DNA of 64,000 nt from Streptomyces sp. NBC_00510 (GTDB lineage Bacteria > Actinomycetota > Actinomycetes > Streptomycetales > Streptomycetaceae), in the NCBI GenBank assembly GCA_036013505.1, contig CP107851.1, forward strand, positions 3,915,501-3,979,500. Reading direction: 5' to 3'. The notes under the pieces were generated by a model, which had not been told where the DNA came from, searched no databases, and worked only from the letters and a program-made list of their open reading frames with translations. Below are positions 1-9,723 of the stretch, piece after piece. Positions within the stretch are counted from its first letter, which is position 1. Each line of letters begins with the position of its first letter. Position numbers and translations under genes: made by a program.

Positions 1-685
1 GGGTGAGGTTCTGGATGCCCTGGTCGGTCTTGAAGTGGTACTTGACCCAGAAGACCTCGCCGGCCTCGTTGTTCCACTGGTAGGTGTGCGAGCCGTAGCC
101 GTTCATGTGGCGGTAGCTCGCCGGGATGCCGCGGTCACCGAACAGCCAGGTCACCTGGTGCGTCGACTCGGGCGACAGCCCCCAGAAGTCCCAGACGTTG
201 TCCGCCTCCTGGGAGCCGGTGTACGGGTCGCGCTTCTGGGTGTGGATGAAGTCGGGGAACTTGATGGCGTCCTTGATGAAGAACACCGGGGTGTTGTTGC
301 CGACGAGGTCGTAATTGCCCTCCTCGGTGTAGAACTTCAGCGCCCAGCCGCGCGGGTCGCGCACGGCGTCCGCCGCGCCCAGGTTGCCGGCGACGGTGGA
401 GAACCGCAGGAAGGTCTCGGTCTGCTTGCCGACCTCGGAGAGGAACGCCGCCCGCGTGTACTTCGTCACGTCGGCGGTCACCGTGAAGGTGCCGTAGGCG
501 CCCGCCCCGCGGGCGTGCACCACGCGCTCCGGGATCCGCTCGCGGTTGAAGTGGGCGAGCTTCTCCAGCAGCTGCTGGTCCTGGACCAGGACCGGTCCCC
601 CGGGGCCCGCGGTCTCGCTGTTCTGGTTGTCCGCGACCGGGGCGCCCGCCTCCGTGGTCAGCGGGCCGGTCTCCTGAACCGTCAC
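1..685 (-). CDS. catA: Monofunctional heme catalase, N-terminal part (runs off the window)
   Basis: Hydrogen peroxide dismutation to water and oxygen in the cytoplasm. The reading frame starts at GTG 685 ([10 protein letters not shown]) with an AGGGAGA ribosome site about 7 nt upstream. The first 228 residues are present and the C-terminal half lies off the left edge. Catalase hallmarks are visible: the distal His57 in [19 protein letters not shown], the catalytic Asn130 in [11 protein letters not shown], and [21 protein letters not shown]. It is divergent from catR, the Fur-family repressor arrangement described for Streptomyces catA/catR, so induction by peroxide through CatR is the expected regulation (family knowledge). 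Confidence 0.96.
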   Translation of the reverse strand, partial: MTVQETGPLTTEAGAPVADNQNSETAGPGGPVLVQDQQLLEKLAHFNRERIPERVVHARGAGAYGTFTVTADVTKYTRAAFLSEVGKQTETFLRFSTVAGNLGAADAVRDPRGWALKFYTEEGNYDLVGNNTPVFFIKDAIKFPDFIHTQKRDPYTGSQEADNVWDFWGLSPESTHQVTWLFGDRGIPASYRHMNGYGSHTYQWNNEAGEVFWVKYHFKTDQGIQNLT

Positions 686-732
686 GTGCTTCTCCCTGGG
701 TTGGTGCTGTGCCGTGGCTTACGCCGGATGCG

Positions 733-760
733 ATCCTACGATAGACAGAGTCCAAGTCAA
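733..760 (-). promoter_or_regulatory. Candidate catA promoter
   Basis: On the minus strand TTGACT (760-755) and TAGGAT (738-733) are separated by 16 nt and point into catA, giving a leader of about 40 nt. The hexamers are close to the vegetative sigma (HrdB) consensus. The 156-nt gap between catA and catR must also contain the catR promoter and the CatR operator, but I could not define a convincing operator palindrome by eye. Confidence 0.55.
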
Positions 761-841
761 GAAGAGCCCCAAACTCGTACCCGGTCGGAACACGGACTGT
801 CACTGTTAAGCTGTTGCCATCCCACTGATAGGTGAAATGGA

Positions 842-1252
842 ATGAGTGACCTGCTGGAACGACTGCGCGGCCGCGGATGGCGTATGACCGCGCAGCGGCG
901 CGTCGTGGCCGAGGTCCTGGACGGCGACCACGTCCACCTGACCGCCGACGAGGTGCACGCCCGCGCGGCGGCCCGACTGCCCGAGATCTCCCGCGCGACC
1001 GTCTACAACACCCTGGGCGAACTGGTGTCGCTCGGCGAGGTCATAGAGGTCGCCACCGACGGCCGCGCCAAGCGCTACGACCCCAACGCCCACCGCCCGC
1101 ACCAGCACCTGGTGTGCTCCAGCTGCGGCACCGTCCGCGACGTCCACCCGCACGGCAACCCGCTGGCGGACCTGCCCGACGCGGAGCGTTTCGGGTTCAC
1201 CGTCTCCCAGGTCGAGGTCACCTACCGGGGCCTGTGCCCCGCCTGCGCCTGA
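842..1252 (+). CDS. catR: Fur-family peroxide-responsive repressor CatR
   Basis: A 136-residue Fur/PerR-type regulator. The N-terminal winged helix (residues 1-80) contains the typical recognition segment ISRATVYNTLGEL. The C-terminal dimerisation and metal-binding part has HRPHQHLVCSSCG, with Cys92/Cys95 and Cys132/Cys135 forming the structural zinc site. ATG 842 is preceded by AGGTG at 830-834, a good ribosome site. The divergent catalase gene is its expected target, and the family normally autoregulates. The last 31 nt overlap the end of the convergent HEAT-like gene, so the two transcripts are complementary at their 3' ends. Confidence 0.93.
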   Translation: MSDLLERLRGRGWRMTAQRRVVAEVLDGDHVHLTADEVHARAAARLPEISRATVYNTLGELVSLGEVIEVATDGRAKRYDPNAHRPHQHLVCSSCGTVRDVHPHGNPLADLPDAERFGFTVSQVEVTYRGLCPACA

Positions 1253-2526
1253 CGCTGCGCGGCCCGCCGCACGCGTTCCGCGGCCTTCCGCACCCCGGGC
1301 TCCGGCCGGGTACGGCCCACCCACACCGTCTCCACCGGCACCTGGCCGGCGACCTTGGAGAGCGCCTCGAAGGCCTCCCTGGCCACCCCGGCGTCCGGGT
1401 CCACGGCCAGCGGCGCCAGCTGCCGCAGCAGCCCCTCCCGCGGGACGAGCCGTCCCGCCGCGCGCACCGCGGCACGGCGCACCACGGGCGGCCACGGAGT
1501 GCGCACCTCACGGGCCAGCCGCAGCAGCAGCGGCGCGTCCGAGGCGTCCCCGCACTCCCCCAGCCCCGTCACCAGCCCGGCCACCAGCCGCGGCGGGCTC
1601 TGCGGGCCGCAGCGCAGCAGCTGCCTGCGGTACGCCAGCGCCGGGGGCTCTCCCCTGCTGTACAGGCGCCAGCGGGCCTGGGCGCGGACGATCCGCGCCG
1701 GGTCGGCCAGCGGCGCGGTCAGCCGGGCCGCCGGCACGTCGTCCGGCAGCGCTGCGACCGCCAGTTCCCGCACGGCCGCCGAGCGGGCCCACAGCAGCCG
1801 CCCCGCCTGGTCCGGGTCCATCTGCAGCAGCCGCTCGGCGCACATCCTGCGGCACACCTGGTCCGGGTCGCGCAGCGCCGTGCGCACCAGGTCCCCGCGG
1901 ACGAACTCGCCGAGTTCCAGGGCCAGCTCGACCCCGAAGCGCCGGGTCAGCGGGTCCGTGTCGGCGGCCAGCGCACGCACCGCCCGCCGGGCCTCGGGCG
2001 CCGCCAGCACCCCGCGGTACGCCTCGGGGGTGTGCGTCGCCCGGCTCCGTCCGCGCAGCCTCAGCAGCAGCCGTACGGCCGCGGCGGCCTCGTCCGGGGC
2101 GGTGCGGCGCAGCAGCGCCTCCAGGGCCCGGTCGCGGACCTGGTCCACCCAGTCCGCCGTCCGCAGCGCCAGGACGGAGGCCACCAGCGGCCCGCCGTGC
2201 ACCGCCAGCTCCTCCACGGCGGCCTGCCGGACGCGGCCGTCCCGGTCCATCGCGGCCAGCAACAGGCGCAGCGTTTCGCTGTCGCCGGGCGCCGGGGGCG
2301 TGCCCTCCTGCACCCGGGCGGCACGGTCCAGCAGCAGCCACAGCCGGGGCGGCGCCGCGGCCAGCGCCTTGAGCGCCGCCGCGCGGTCGTAGGCGGCCTC
2401 CTCGTCGTCGGCGGCGCTCCGCAGCTCGCGCAGCAGGCCCTCCGCCTCCGCGGCCGCGCACAGGCGACCCCACCGCGTCACATCCCTGAGTTCCGTCGGC
2501 CGCCGCTTACGCCGCCTGCGCAGCAA
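1222..2526 (-). CDS. HEAT-like repeat protein of unknown function
   Basis: A 434-residue Arg/Ala/Leu-rich, all-helical-looking protein made of about 10-12 degenerate HEAT/armadillo-like units, with recurring patterns such as LLRLAREV..PWPPVVRRAAVRAAG and ALDPDAGVAREAFEAL. This suggests a protein-protein interaction solenoid. No signal peptide or catalytic motif is seen. It starts at TTG 2526, supported by GAGGAGG five nt upstream. Its stop codon lies inside the 3' end of catR (31-nt tail-to-tail overlap). The function is not recognisable; similar HEAT proteins of this size occur in other Streptomyces genomes (general knowledge). Confidence 0.8.
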   Translation of the reverse strand: MLRRRRKRRPTELRDVTRWGRLCAAAEAEGLLRELRSAADDEEAAYDRAAALKALAAAPPRLWLLLDRAARVQEGTPPAPGDSETLRLLLAAMDRDGRVRQAAVEELAVHGGPLVASVLALRTADWVDQVRDRALEALLRRTAPDEAAAAVRLLLRLRGRSRATHTPEAYRGVLAAPEARRAVRALAADTDPLTRRFGVELALELGEFVRGDLVRTALRDPDQVCRRMCAERLLQMDPDQAGRLLWARSAAVRELAVAALPDDVPAARLTAPLADPARIVRAQARWRLYSRGEPPALAYRRQLLRCGPQSPPRLVAGLVTGLGECGDASDAPLLLRLAREVRTPWPPVVRRAAVRAAGRLVPREGLLRQLAPLAVDPDAGVAREAFEALSKVAGQVPVETVWVGRTRPEPGVRKAAERVRRAAQRQAQAGHRPR

Positions 2527-2644
2527 CCCCGCCTCCTCGCGCCGCCTGAGGGCCTGTCCTCAGGATCGCGCGCCGGCGCCGGCGGGCCCAGGATCGTCCG
2601 CACCCTTTTGCCCGAACCATGCCTGGCCTGTACCCAACGCATAC

Positions 2645-2680
2645 GAGAAGGCCCGGAAGCCATGGCTTCCGGGCCTTCTC
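2645..2680 (-). terminator. Terminator hairpin of tRNA-fMet copy 1
   Basis: A perfect inverted repeat with 18-nt arms (2645-2662 and 2663-2680, core CCATGG) begins 5 nt after the tRNA 3' end on the minus strand. There is no long U-tract, as is common in Streptomyces. Confidence 0.85.
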
Positions 2681-2685
2681 TTCAG

Positions 2686-2759
2686 TAGCGGGGACAGGAT
2701 TTGAACCTGCGACCTCTGGGTTATGAGCCCAGCGAGCTACCGAGCTGCTCCACCCCGCG
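2686..2759 (-). tRNA. tRNA-fMet (initiator, anticodon CAT), copy 1
   Basis: A 74-nt cloverleaf without encoded CCA. Initiator features are visible: three consecutive G-C pairs in the anticodon stem (CTGGG/CCCAG around loop CTCATAA) and an unpaired first acceptor position (C1 opposite U72). The acceptor stem is CGCGGGG with CCCCGCT. The mature sequence is identical to the second copy at 4874-4947. Confidence 0.97.
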
Positions 2760-2772
2760 TCGTTGTGTCTTT

Positions 2773-2802
2773 AGACTACCCTCCCGGCGCTGAGCAGCGC
2801 AA
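2773..2802 (-). promoter_or_regulatory. Candidate promoter of tRNA-fMet copy 1
   Basis: On the minus strand TTGCGC (2802-2797) and TAGTCT (2778-2773), 18 nt apart, lie directly between the stop of the Sel1 gene and the tRNA. The predicted start is a few bases before the mature 5' end. Confidence 0.5.
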
Positions 2803-2810
2803 ATCGCTTC

Positions 2811-4673
2811 TCACGCGGACAGCTCGTGCTCCAGGGCGTCGGTCAGCCGGGCCGCCCGCTCGGCCACCTCGGCGGGGCCGCACTCCACCGCGCGGGCGCA
2901 CCACGCCTGGGCGTCCGCGAGCTGTCCGTGCCGCGCGGCCAGCAGCGCCAGCCGCAGCGCGGCGCGTCCGTGGCCCGCGTCGGCGGCACGCGTCCACCAC
3001 AGGGCGGCCTCCGGCTCCGCGCCCTCGCGGGCAAGGAGCAGCCCGAGGTTGAAGGCCCCGTTGCGGCTGCCGCCCTCGGCAGCCTCCCGGTACCAGTGGG
3101 CGGCGTCCACGACGTCCCCGCGCTTGGCGGCGCACATGCCGAGCCGCACCTGGGCACGGCGGTGCCCCTGGCCGGCGGCGCGGGCGTACCACTCCTCGGC
3201 CTCGGCCTCGGCCTCCTGCGTGCCCTGCGCGTCCAGCAGCGCGCCGAGCCGGAAGGCGCCCTCCGGGCTGCCGCCGCCCGCCGCGCAGCGCAGGTGGCGC
3301 TCGGCACCGTGCGCGTCACCCTCCTTCTGCAGGGCGATGGCCACCTGGAGCGCGGCCTCGCCGTGACCGCTGGCCGCGGCGCGCTCGTACCAGCGCCGCG
3401 CGGTGGCGTCGTCACTCCGCCCGGCGTACAGGATGCCGAGGTTGAAGGCGGCGTCCACGCTGCCCGCCTCCGCCGCCTTGGAGAACCAGGGCTCGGCGCC
3501 CGCCGCGTCACCGCGCTGCAGCAGGAGCACGGCAAGCGCGTTGGCCGCCTCGCGGTGCCCGGTGTAGGCGGCCTTGCGGTACCACTGCTCGGCCTGGGTG
3601 GTGCGGCCCTGACCGGCGCAGAGCAGACCGAGGTTGAAGGCACCGTTGATGTCCCCCGCCTCGAGCGCGGCCCGGTACCACCGCTCGGCGGTCTGGGTCT
3701 CGCCCTCCTGGGCGTGCAGCGCGCCCAGGGCGTTGGCGGCGTTGCCGTCGCCGGCGTTGGCGGCACGCCGCCACCAGGTGGCGGCCCCGTCGACGTCACC
3801 GGCGTCGCGCAGCAGGAAGCCGAGCGCGCAGGCGGCGCGCGGCTCCCCGTCGCGGGCGGCGGTCAGGTACCAGCGCTTGGCCTCCTCGAACTCGCCGCGC
3901 TCCTCCAGGAGCGTGCCGAGGCGTAGGGCGGCCCTGCGGTGCCGGCGGGCGGCGGCCTGCCGGTACCACTGCTCGGCCTCGCGCTCCTCGCCGCGCTCGG
4001 CGCAGATGCCGGCGAGCCGGTAGGCGGCCTCGCGGTGGCCGTGCTCGGCGGCGGCGTGGAACCAGCGCTCGGCGCCGACGTCGCGCCGGTGGTCCAGGAG
4101 GTCGGCCAGCGCGTACGCGCCCAGGGTGTGCCCGGACTCGGCGGCCTGGCGCAGCCAGTACTCCGCGCCGGGCTCGTCGCCGCGCTCGCGGAAGTGCCGG
4201 CCGAGGGCGTGCGCGGCCGCGGCGGAACCGGCGACCGCCGCGATGCGCCACCAGGCGGCGGCCTCGTCGGCGTAGCCGCGCTGGTGCAGCAGCAGGCCCA
4301 GGTTGTTGGCGGCGGGGCGGTCCCCTCCGGCGGCGGCGCCGCGCAGATGGGGCTCGGCGCCCTCGAGGTCGCCGCGGCGCAGCAGCAGGGTGCCCAGGAC
4401 GCTCATGGCCCCGATGTCGCCGTGCTCGGCGGCCCGCCGGTGGCGCGCCTCGAGCTCGGCCTCCTCGCGCGCCTCAAGGGTCTCCTCGTCCGGGAGGTCG
4501 GACTCGATGAGGCGCTCCTCGTCGAGACCGCCCACCCGCGGACCGGGCAGCAGGTCGGCGACGGCCGGCACCAGCGCGGCCCCGGCCGCGGGCACGGTCG
4601 TCCGCCCCGCGGACCCGGGATCCCGGATCTGACGAGCCTTCAGCAGCCTTGCACCATCCCCCATGAGGTCCAT
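2811..4673 (-). CDS. Sel1/TPR tandem-repeat protein
   Basis: About 620 residues with a 100-residue N-terminal part (MDLMGDGARLLKARQIRD...) followed by about 14 consecutive 34-36-residue Sel1-like (TPR-type) repeats. Each carries a variant of GxxxAxxxLGxLLxxxGDxxxAxxWYRRAAxxG. Such solenoids mediate protein interactions; nothing enzymatic is visible. I chose ATG 4673 (MDLM), with GGGTGA about 8 nt upstream. ATG 4664 and an in-frame ATG at 4787 (a 658-aa version with an atypical N-terminus) are alternatives. It sits between the two initiator tRNA genes in the same orientation. Confidence 0.85.
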   Translation of the reverse strand: MDLMGDGARLLKARQIRDPGSAGRTTVPAAGAALVPAVADLLPGPRVGGLDEERLIESDLPDEETLEAREEAELEARHRRAAEHGDIGAMSVLGTLLLRRGDLEGAEPHLRGAAAGGDRPAANNLGLLLHQRGYADEAAAWWRIAAVAGSAAAAHALGRHFRERGDEPGAEYWLRQAAESGHTLGAYALADLLDHRRDVGAERWFHAAAEHGHREAAYRLAGICAERGEEREAEQWYRQAAARRHRRAALRLGTLLEERGEFEEAKRWYLTAARDGEPRAACALGFLLRDAGDVDGAATWWRRAANAGDGNAANALGALHAQEGETQTAERWYRAALEAGDINGAFNLGLLCAGQGRTTQAEQWYRKAAYTGHREAANALAVLLLQRGDAAGAEPWFSKAAEAGSVDAAFNLGILYAGRSDDATARRWYERAAASGHGEAALQVAIALQKEGDAHGAERHLRCAAGGGSPEGAFRLGALLDAQGTQEAEAEAEEWYARAAGQGHRRAQVRLGMCAAKRGDVVDAAHWYREAAEGGSRNGAFNLGLLLAREGAEPEAALWWTRAADAGHGRAALRLALLAARHGQLADAQAWCARAVECGPAEVAERAARLTDALEHELSA

Positions 4674-4831
4674 CGTCGCATCACCCGTACCCGCAGTACA
4701 CCTGGTATGCGGCAAACCTGCAGAGTTCAGCCGATCCCAGTTGGTCACTTCGTAGGTCACTACAGCGTTTTGTCGACTTCCCGACATGATGCCAACCGAA
4801 ACCTCTGCGGTACGAGTTCCCCCCTACAAGT

Positions 4832-4867
4832 GAGAGGGCCCGGAGTCTATTGACTCCGGGCCCTCTC
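4832..4867 (-). terminator. Terminator hairpin of tRNA-fMet copy 2
   Basis: A perfect stem of 16 bp (4832-4847 and 4852-4867) with loop TATT starts 6 nt after the tRNA 3' end. It insulates the downstream Sel1 gene from tRNA read-through. Confidence 0.85.
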
Positions 4868-4873
4868 CAACAG

Positions 4874-4947
4874 TAGCGGGGACAGGATTTGAACCTGCGA
4901 CCTCTGGGTTATGAGCCCAGCGAGCTACCGAGCTGCTCCACCCCGCG
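4874..4947 (-). tRNA. tRNA-fMet (initiator, anticodon CAT), copy 2
   Basis: The 74-nt sequence is identical to the tRNA at 2686-2759. It has the same GGG/CCC anticodon-stem signature of initiators, anticodon CAT, C1/U72 mismatch and no encoded CCA. The flanking terminator differs in sequence from that of copy 1, so only the mature tRNA is conserved between the two loci. Confidence 0.97.
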
Positions 4948-4986
4948 TCGGTGGAACAACAGTACCACGACGCGGGGTGGGCCCCG

Positions 4987-7848
4987 TCAGCCCTGCCGGC
5001 CCGCCTGCTGCTCGGCCTCCTGGGCCCGCTTCAGCGCGTCGGCGAGATCCTTCTGTGCCTGGCCGTACGCGCCCCAGTCACCCTCCTTGAGCGCCTTCTG
5101 ACCCGCGTCGTACGCCTGCTGGGCGTCCTCCAGGGCCTGGGCGACCGTCGGATTGCCGGAGGCCGGCGGCTGGGTGCCCCCGCCCGTCTCCGGTGGCGTC
5201 TCGGGCGTGCCGCCGTCCGAGCCGAAGACCGCGTCGAGCGCCTGCGCGAGCGTGTCCTCGAACTCGGTCTGGCCGCCGTAGCTCACCAGCACCTTCTTCA
5301 GCAGCGGGTAGTTGGTGCCCGCGCCGCGGACGTAGACCGGCTCGACGTACAGCAGCCCGCCGTCGAGTGGCACGGTCAGCAGGTTGCCGTACTCGACCTC
5401 CGAGTCACCGCCCTTGAGCAGCCTGATCTTCTCCGCCACGTCGGGGTCGGAGTTGAACTGGCTCTGCACCTGCTGCGGTCCGGACACCGTGGTGTTCGAC
5501 GGCAGCTTCAGCACCCTGATCGCGCCGTACTCCGGACTCTTCGCGTCCGCGTCGACCGCCATGAAGGCGCTGAGGTTCTCGCGCTTGTTCGGCGTGAAGG
5601 TCGTGGTGAGCGAGAACGCCTGGTCGTTCTGGCCGGGCATCTTCAGGCTCAGGTAGTACGGCGGCACCGACTTGCCGGTCTTGGCGGCCGGGTCGTTGGG
5701 CACCGCCCACACCTCACTGCCGCTGTAGAAGGTCGACGCCTTGGTGACGTGGTAGCGCGTCAGCAGCTCGCGCTGCACCTTGAACAGGTCCTGCGGGTAG
5801 CGCAGATGCGCCATCAGCCCGTCGTCGATCGCCGTCTTGGGCTTGACCGTGTCCGGGAAGGCCTTCATCCAGGTCTTCAGCACCGGGTCCTCGGTGTCCC
5901 ACTGGTAGAGCGTGACCTTGCCGCTGTACGCGTCGACGGTCGCCTTCACCGAGTTACGGATGTAGTTGACCTGGTTCTGCTGCGCCAGCACGGCGCGCTG
6001 CCCGTCGGTCAGCGAGTCCGCGGTGGTGTCGCCCAGCGTCGTGCGCGACGAGTACGGGTAGCCGTTGCTCGTCGTGTAGGCGTCGACGATCCACACGACC
6101 CGGCCGTCGACGACCGCCGGGTAGGAGTCGCCGTCGATCGTCAGCCAGGGCGCGACCGCCTCGACCCGCTCCTTGGGCATGCGGTTGTACAGGATCTGCG
6201 AGTCGTCGCCGACGGCGCCGGAGTAGAAGATCTGCGGCTCGCCGAAGGACACCGCGTAGGCGAGCCTGGTCACCGGGTTCTTCAGGCCGACGCCGCTCTT
6301 GGCGGTGTACGTGTACGGCTTCTCGCCGCTGTCGTCGGTGTAGTCGATCTCCGGCGTGGTCTTGTCGCCGACGATCGACCACTGCTTGGTCTGCTCGCCG
6401 TAGTAGATCCGCTGCTGGTAGGTCCCGAGGTCGCCCTTGGTCGGCAGGTTGTACTCGGTGAAGTCCGGCTCGCCGCTGGCGGTCGTGGTGGTGCCCTTGG
6501 CCGCCACCATGCCGTAGCCGTGCGTGTACTTGAAGTGGTCGTTGATCCAGCTGTGCTGCGGGATGCCCTCGAGGTTCAGCTCCCGCAGGCCCACCACGGT
6601 GTCCTGCTCCTTGCCGCCGATCGTGTAGCGGTCGACGTCGAGCGTGGACGGGAACGCGTAGTAGCCGCGCACCTTCTGCAGCTGCTGGTAGGTCGGCGAG
6701 ACCACGTTCGGGTCCAGCAGGCGGATGGACGCCGCCGTGTCGGCGTCGCTGCGCAGCTTCTCCTTGCCGTCGCCGCTCGTGCCCGAGTAGTCCGTCACGT
6801 CGGCGTGGTCGATGCCGTACGCCTCACGCGTGGCGTCGATGTTCTTCTGGATGTACGGCTGCTCCTTGGCGGCCTCGTTCGGCTGCACCTGGAACTTCTG
6901 CACGATCGCCGGGTACAGGCCGCCGATCAGGATCGCCGACAGCACCATCAGGCCGAAGCCGATCAGCGGCAGCGACCAGGTGCGCCGCCACAAGGTGGCG
7001 AAGAACAGCAGCGCGCAGATGATGGCGATGGCGAACAGGATCGTCTTGGCCGGCAGGTAGGCGTTGGCGTCGACGTAGCGCAGGCCCGTCCAGTCGCCCG
7101 ACCTGAGGTTGCCGGACTTCACCGCCAGCGAGTAGCGGTCCAGCCAGTACGCGACCGCCTTCAGGGTGACGAACAGGCCCAGCAGCACCGACAGGTGCCC
7201 GGTCGCCGCCGCCGTCGCCCGGCCGCCCGGGGAGGTGAGCCGCAGGCCCCCGTACAGGTAGTGCACCAGCGCCGCCGCCAGCAGCGACAGCACGACCGCC
7301 GCGAAGCCGAAGCTCAGCAGGAAGCGGTACCAGGGCAGGTCAAAGGCGTAGAAGGAGATGTCCACATGGAACTGCGGGTCCTTGGTGCCGAACGACGTGG
7401 AGTTCGTCCACAGCAGCCATGTGCGCCACTGGCTGGAGGCCGAGGCTCCGGCGATCAGCCCCACGAGCGCGCAGACGGTGAGCAGCACCCACTTCTTGTA
7501 GGGGGCGATGCCCATCCGGTAGCGGTCGAGGCTCTGCTGCTCCATCGACATCGCGCTGAGCGGCGGCCGGAGCCGGTGCGCGAGGTACACGTTGACGCCG
7601 ACGGCCGCGGCCATCAGCAGACCGAAGACGAAGAACAGGCCGATCTTGGTCCACAGGGTGGTGGTGAAGACCGAGGAATAGTGGACGGAGCGGTACCAGA
7701 GCCAGTCGGTCCAGAAACCCGAGAACATGACGAAGGCCATGGCCAGCACGGCCAGGACGCCCAGGGTCATGAGCAGTGTCCGGGCTCGCCGCGACGGGCG
7801 GCCCACTCTGATCCGCGGCCCGTGCGGACCCCCGCCGCGGTCCGGCAT
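4987..7848 (-). CDS. UPF0182 family multi-pass membrane protein
   Basis: A 953-residue protein starting [21 protein letters not shown] at ATG 7848; a longer in-frame start at 7911 is less likely. The N-terminal third has about seven membrane segments, beginning with [22 protein letters not shown] and the family-typical [16 protein letters not shown]. The rest is a large, probably extracytoplasmic domain. The acidic C-terminal tail has a Pro/Gly linker followed by a helical, Ala/Gln-rich end ([20 protein letters not shown]). The biochemical role of UPF0182 is unknown. The neighbouring PPA1309-type and Lon-like PDZ genes are conserved neighbours in actinobacteria, including mycobacteria (Rv3193c region, from memory). 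Confidence 0.93.
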   Translation of the reverse strand: MPDRGGGPHGPRIRVGRPSRRARTLLMTLGVLAVLAMAFVMFSGFWTDWLWYRSVHYSSVFTTTLWTKIGLFFVFGLLMAAAVGVNVYLAHRLRPPLSAMSMEQQSLDRYRMGIAPYKKWVLLTVCALVGLIAGASASSQWRTWLLWTNSTSFGTKDPQFHVDISFYAFDLPWYRFLLSFGFAAVVLSLLAAALVHYLYGGLRLTSPGGRATAAATGHLSVLLGLFVTLKAVAYWLDRYSLAVKSGNLRSGDWTGLRYVDANAYLPAKTILFAIAIICALLFFATLWRRTWSLPLIGFGLMVLSAILIGGLYPAIVQKFQVQPNEAAKEQPYIQKNIDATREAYGIDHADVTDYSGTSGDGKEKLRSDADTAASIRLLDPNVVSPTYQQLQKVRGYYAFPSTLDVDRYTIGGKEQDTVVGLRELNLEGIPQHSWINDHFKYTHGYGMVAAKGTTTTASGEPDFTEYNLPTKGDLGTYQQRIYYGEQTKQWSIVGDKTTPEIDYTDDSGEKPYTYTAKSGVGLKNPVTRLAYAVSFGEPQIFYSGAVGDDSQILYNRMPKERVEAVAPWLTIDGDSYPAVVDGRVVWIVDAYTTSNGYPYSSRTTLGDTTADSLTDGQRAVLAQQNQVNYIRNSVKATVDAYSGKVTLYQWDTEDPVLKTWMKAFPDTVKPKTAIDDGLMAHLRYPQDLFKVQRELLTRYHVTKASTFYSGSEVWAVPNDPAAKTGKSVPPYYLSLKMPGQNDQAFSLTTTFTPNKRENLSAFMAVDADAKSPEYGAIRVLKLPSNTTVSGPQQVQSQFNSDPDVAEKIRLLKGGDSEVEYGNLLTVPLDGGLLYVEPVYVRGAGTNYPLLKKVLVSYGGQTEFEDTLAQALDAVFGSDGGTPETPPETGGGTQPPASGNPTVAQALEDAQQAYDAGQKALKEGDWGAYGQAQKDLADALKRAQEAEQQAGRQG

Positions 7849-7994
7849 CTGGAATACCAAGGTGCGCACCTCGAAGTGTCGGTCTCCGTCGGACGCCCTA
7901 CCGGCGCCCACTGATGCAACTTACTCAGCGTTTACTCAGTTCCCCAAGGCTCCCGATTGGGGATGCGGGTCACAGAACAGGCAGGATATTGAGC

Positions 7995-8549
7995 ATGTCC
8001 AACAACACGTCCGAGGGTGCGCCGCTCACCGCGAACCCACTCACCCGTGCCGTCCTGGAAATCGACGACTACGCGTCCGGTCTGGGCTGGGACCAGCCCG
8101 CCCGGCTCTTCGCCCTCGTCGACACCGCGGCGCTGCGCGTACAGGAGCCCAAGCTGGCCGAGGAACTCGGCCTCGGCGACGGGACAGCCGCGGGGCTGAC
8201 CCCGATCGAGCAGGACGAGCTGCCGCCGGGCGCCGCGCTGGACGAGTTCCTGGCCACCATCGCCTGGCCCGGCGTCGTCAGCGGCTGCGCGCTCACCGTG
8301 GAGCGGCTGATGCTGCCGCCGTCCGCGGAGGAGTCCATCCCGAAGGGGCTGGACGACGCCGCGCTGGCCCGCTGGGTCGCCGGGCACCCCGACCGCCAGG
8401 AGGTCCGCATGACGGTGGGCGTGCTGCGGGACGGCTCCCGGGAGTCGGCGGTGCGGCTGCGCGAGAAGGACTCCCCCACCGAGGTGCTCACCGGTTCCGC
8501 GCTGGTGCCGGGGCTGGCCGACGCCCTGGCGGCGACCTTCGAGGACTGA
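7995..8549 (+). CDS. PPA1309 family protein
   Basis: A 184-residue soluble protein starting MSNNTSEGAPLTANPLTRAVLEIDDYASGLGWDQPARLFALVDTA at ATG 7995, with CAGGA as a weak ribosome site. The family is actinobacterial and of unknown function. Conserved-looking parts are the GWDQPARLFALVDT segment near residue 35 and FLATIAWPGVVSGCALTVERL near residue 90. It is divergent from the UPF0182 gene and convergent with the Lon-like protease; the hairpin at 8551-8585 separates the latter two. It shows no signal peptide or metal-binding motif. Confidence 0.88.
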   Translation: MSNNTSEGAPLTANPLTRAVLEIDDYASGLGWDQPARLFALVDTAALRVQEPKLAEELGLGDGTAAGLTPIEQDELPPGAALDEFLATIAWPGVVSGCALTVERLMLPPSAEESIPKGLDDAALARWVAGHPDRQEVRMTVGVLRDGSRESAVRLREKDSPTEVLTGSALVPGLADALAATFED

Positions 8550-8550
8550 C

Positions 8551-8585
8551 GCCGACGGCCCCGGGGGCTCCCCGGGGCCGTCGGC
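8551..8585. terminator. Bidirectional terminator
   Basis: A perfect inverted repeat with 16-nt arms (8551-8566 and 8570-8585) and a 3-nt loop lies between two convergent genes, directly after the stop codon at 8549. Confidence 0.85.
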
Positions 8586-8611
8586 CCGTACGGATGCGGA
8601 TGCGTCCGGGC

Positions 8612-9679
8612 TCAGCCCGTCGTGCAGGAGGGCAGGGCCGACGTCTTGCCGTCGCGGATGTCCTTGAGCGCGTCCAGGGCGTCGTCGATGGTCTTCACCT
8701 TGACCAGGGTGAGGCCGCTCGGGGTGTCGGTCGCCGCCTCCGCACAGTTGTCGGCGGGGGTCAGGAAGTACTCGGCGCCCTTCTGCCGCGCGCCGATGGT
8801 CTTCATGTCTATGCCGCCGATGGGACCGACCTTGCCCTCGTCGTCGATCGTGCCGGTGCCCGCGACGAACTTGCCGCCGGTGAGGTCCTCCGGGGTGAGC
8901 TTGTCGACGATGCCCAGCGCGAACATCAGGCCGGCGCTCGGGCCGCCGACGTCCGCCAGCTTGATGTCGATCTTGAACGGGAAGGTGTGCTCGACACCGG
9001 CCTGGATGCCCACGACCGCCCGGGCCTCGCCGTCGTCGTCCGACTTCGCCGTGGTGATGGTCACGTCCCGGGTGGCGTCGCCCTTGGTGCCCTTGGGCAC
9101 GACGGTGAAGACCACCTTCTGCCCCGGCTGGTGCTTGGTGACAAGCGATGCGACGTCGCCCGCCGCCTTGACCGGATCGCCGTCCACGGCCTTGATCACG
9201 TCTCCGGCGTGCAGCTCGCCCTCGGCCGGGGCGCCCTTGACCACGGCGGAGACGATCACCCGGGAACCGACGGGTATGCCGAGCTCGTCGAGCGCCGCGA
9301 CCTTCGCGCTGTCCTGGGACTGCGTGAACTCCTCGGCGTTCTCCTGGTCGGCCTCTTCGGCCGTCTGCCCCTTGGGGTAGAGCGTGTCGTGCTCGACGAC
9401 CTTCTGGTCGTGCGCCAGCCAGCCGACGACCGCCTCGACCAGGTTCATCGAGTAGTCCGCGCTCGTCACCCGCACCGTGGTCATGTTGAGGTGACCGCTG
9501 GTCGGGTAGGTCTTGTGCCCCGAGATCTGCAGCACCGGAGCCCCGCCGTGCGACCCGAGCGTGTTCACCGTCGGACCCGGCGACATCTCCGCGTACGGCA
9601 CGGGCCACAGGAGCGCGACACACAGCAGCGCTATCAGGGTCAGGGTCGATGCGAGCAGCGTCGCGGTGCGGCGTGGCAT
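8612..9679 (-). CDS. Membrane-anchored PDZ/Lon-like (S16) serine protease, YlbL family
   Basis: 355 residues from ATG 9679 (MPRRTATLLASTLTLIALLC), with an N-terminal signal-anchor (residues 8-27). A PDZ domain lies around residues 135-200, and a C-terminal Lon-type proteolytic domain carries the catalytic Ser248 (VGGPSAGLMFAL) and Lys293 (GPIGGIDMKT). This is the Ser-Lys dyad of family S16 without an AAA+ module, typical of YlbL proteins, which probably degrade or process exported or membrane proteins. The ORF extends in frame to 9877 but that extension lacks coding character. The C-terminus has a Cys pair (NCAEAA, LPSCTTG). Confidence 0.92.
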   Translation of the reverse strand: MPRRTATLLASTLTLIALLCVALLWPVPYAEMSPGPTVNTLGSHGGAPVLQISGHKTYPTSGHLNMTTVRVTSADYSMNLVEAVVGWLAHDQKVVEHDTLYPKGQTAEEADQENAEEFTQSQDSAKVAALDELGIPVGSRVIVSAVVKGAPAEGELHAGDVIKAVDGDPVKAAGDVASLVTKHQPGQKVVFTVVPKGTKGDATRDVTITTAKSDDDGEARAVVGIQAGVEHTFPFKIDIKLADVGGPSAGLMFALGIVDKLTPEDLTGGKFVAGTGTIDDEGKVGPIGGIDMKTIGARQKGAEYFLTPADNCAEAATDTPSGLTLVKVKTIDDALDALKDIRDGKTSALPSCTTG

Positions 9680-9723
9680 GGAACGACAGTACGGTACGGA
9701 ACCCGCAGCCGCCCCGTGGGGCC

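Noticed and set aside
686..841. A clear CatR operator between catA and catR
   Set aside because: Short inverted elements are present but none is convincing enough to name.
4951..7914. 987-aa plus-strand ORF over the UPF0182 gene
   Set aside because: Shadow; repetitive Val/Arg/Leu sequence. The minus-strand frame has the UPF0182 signature.
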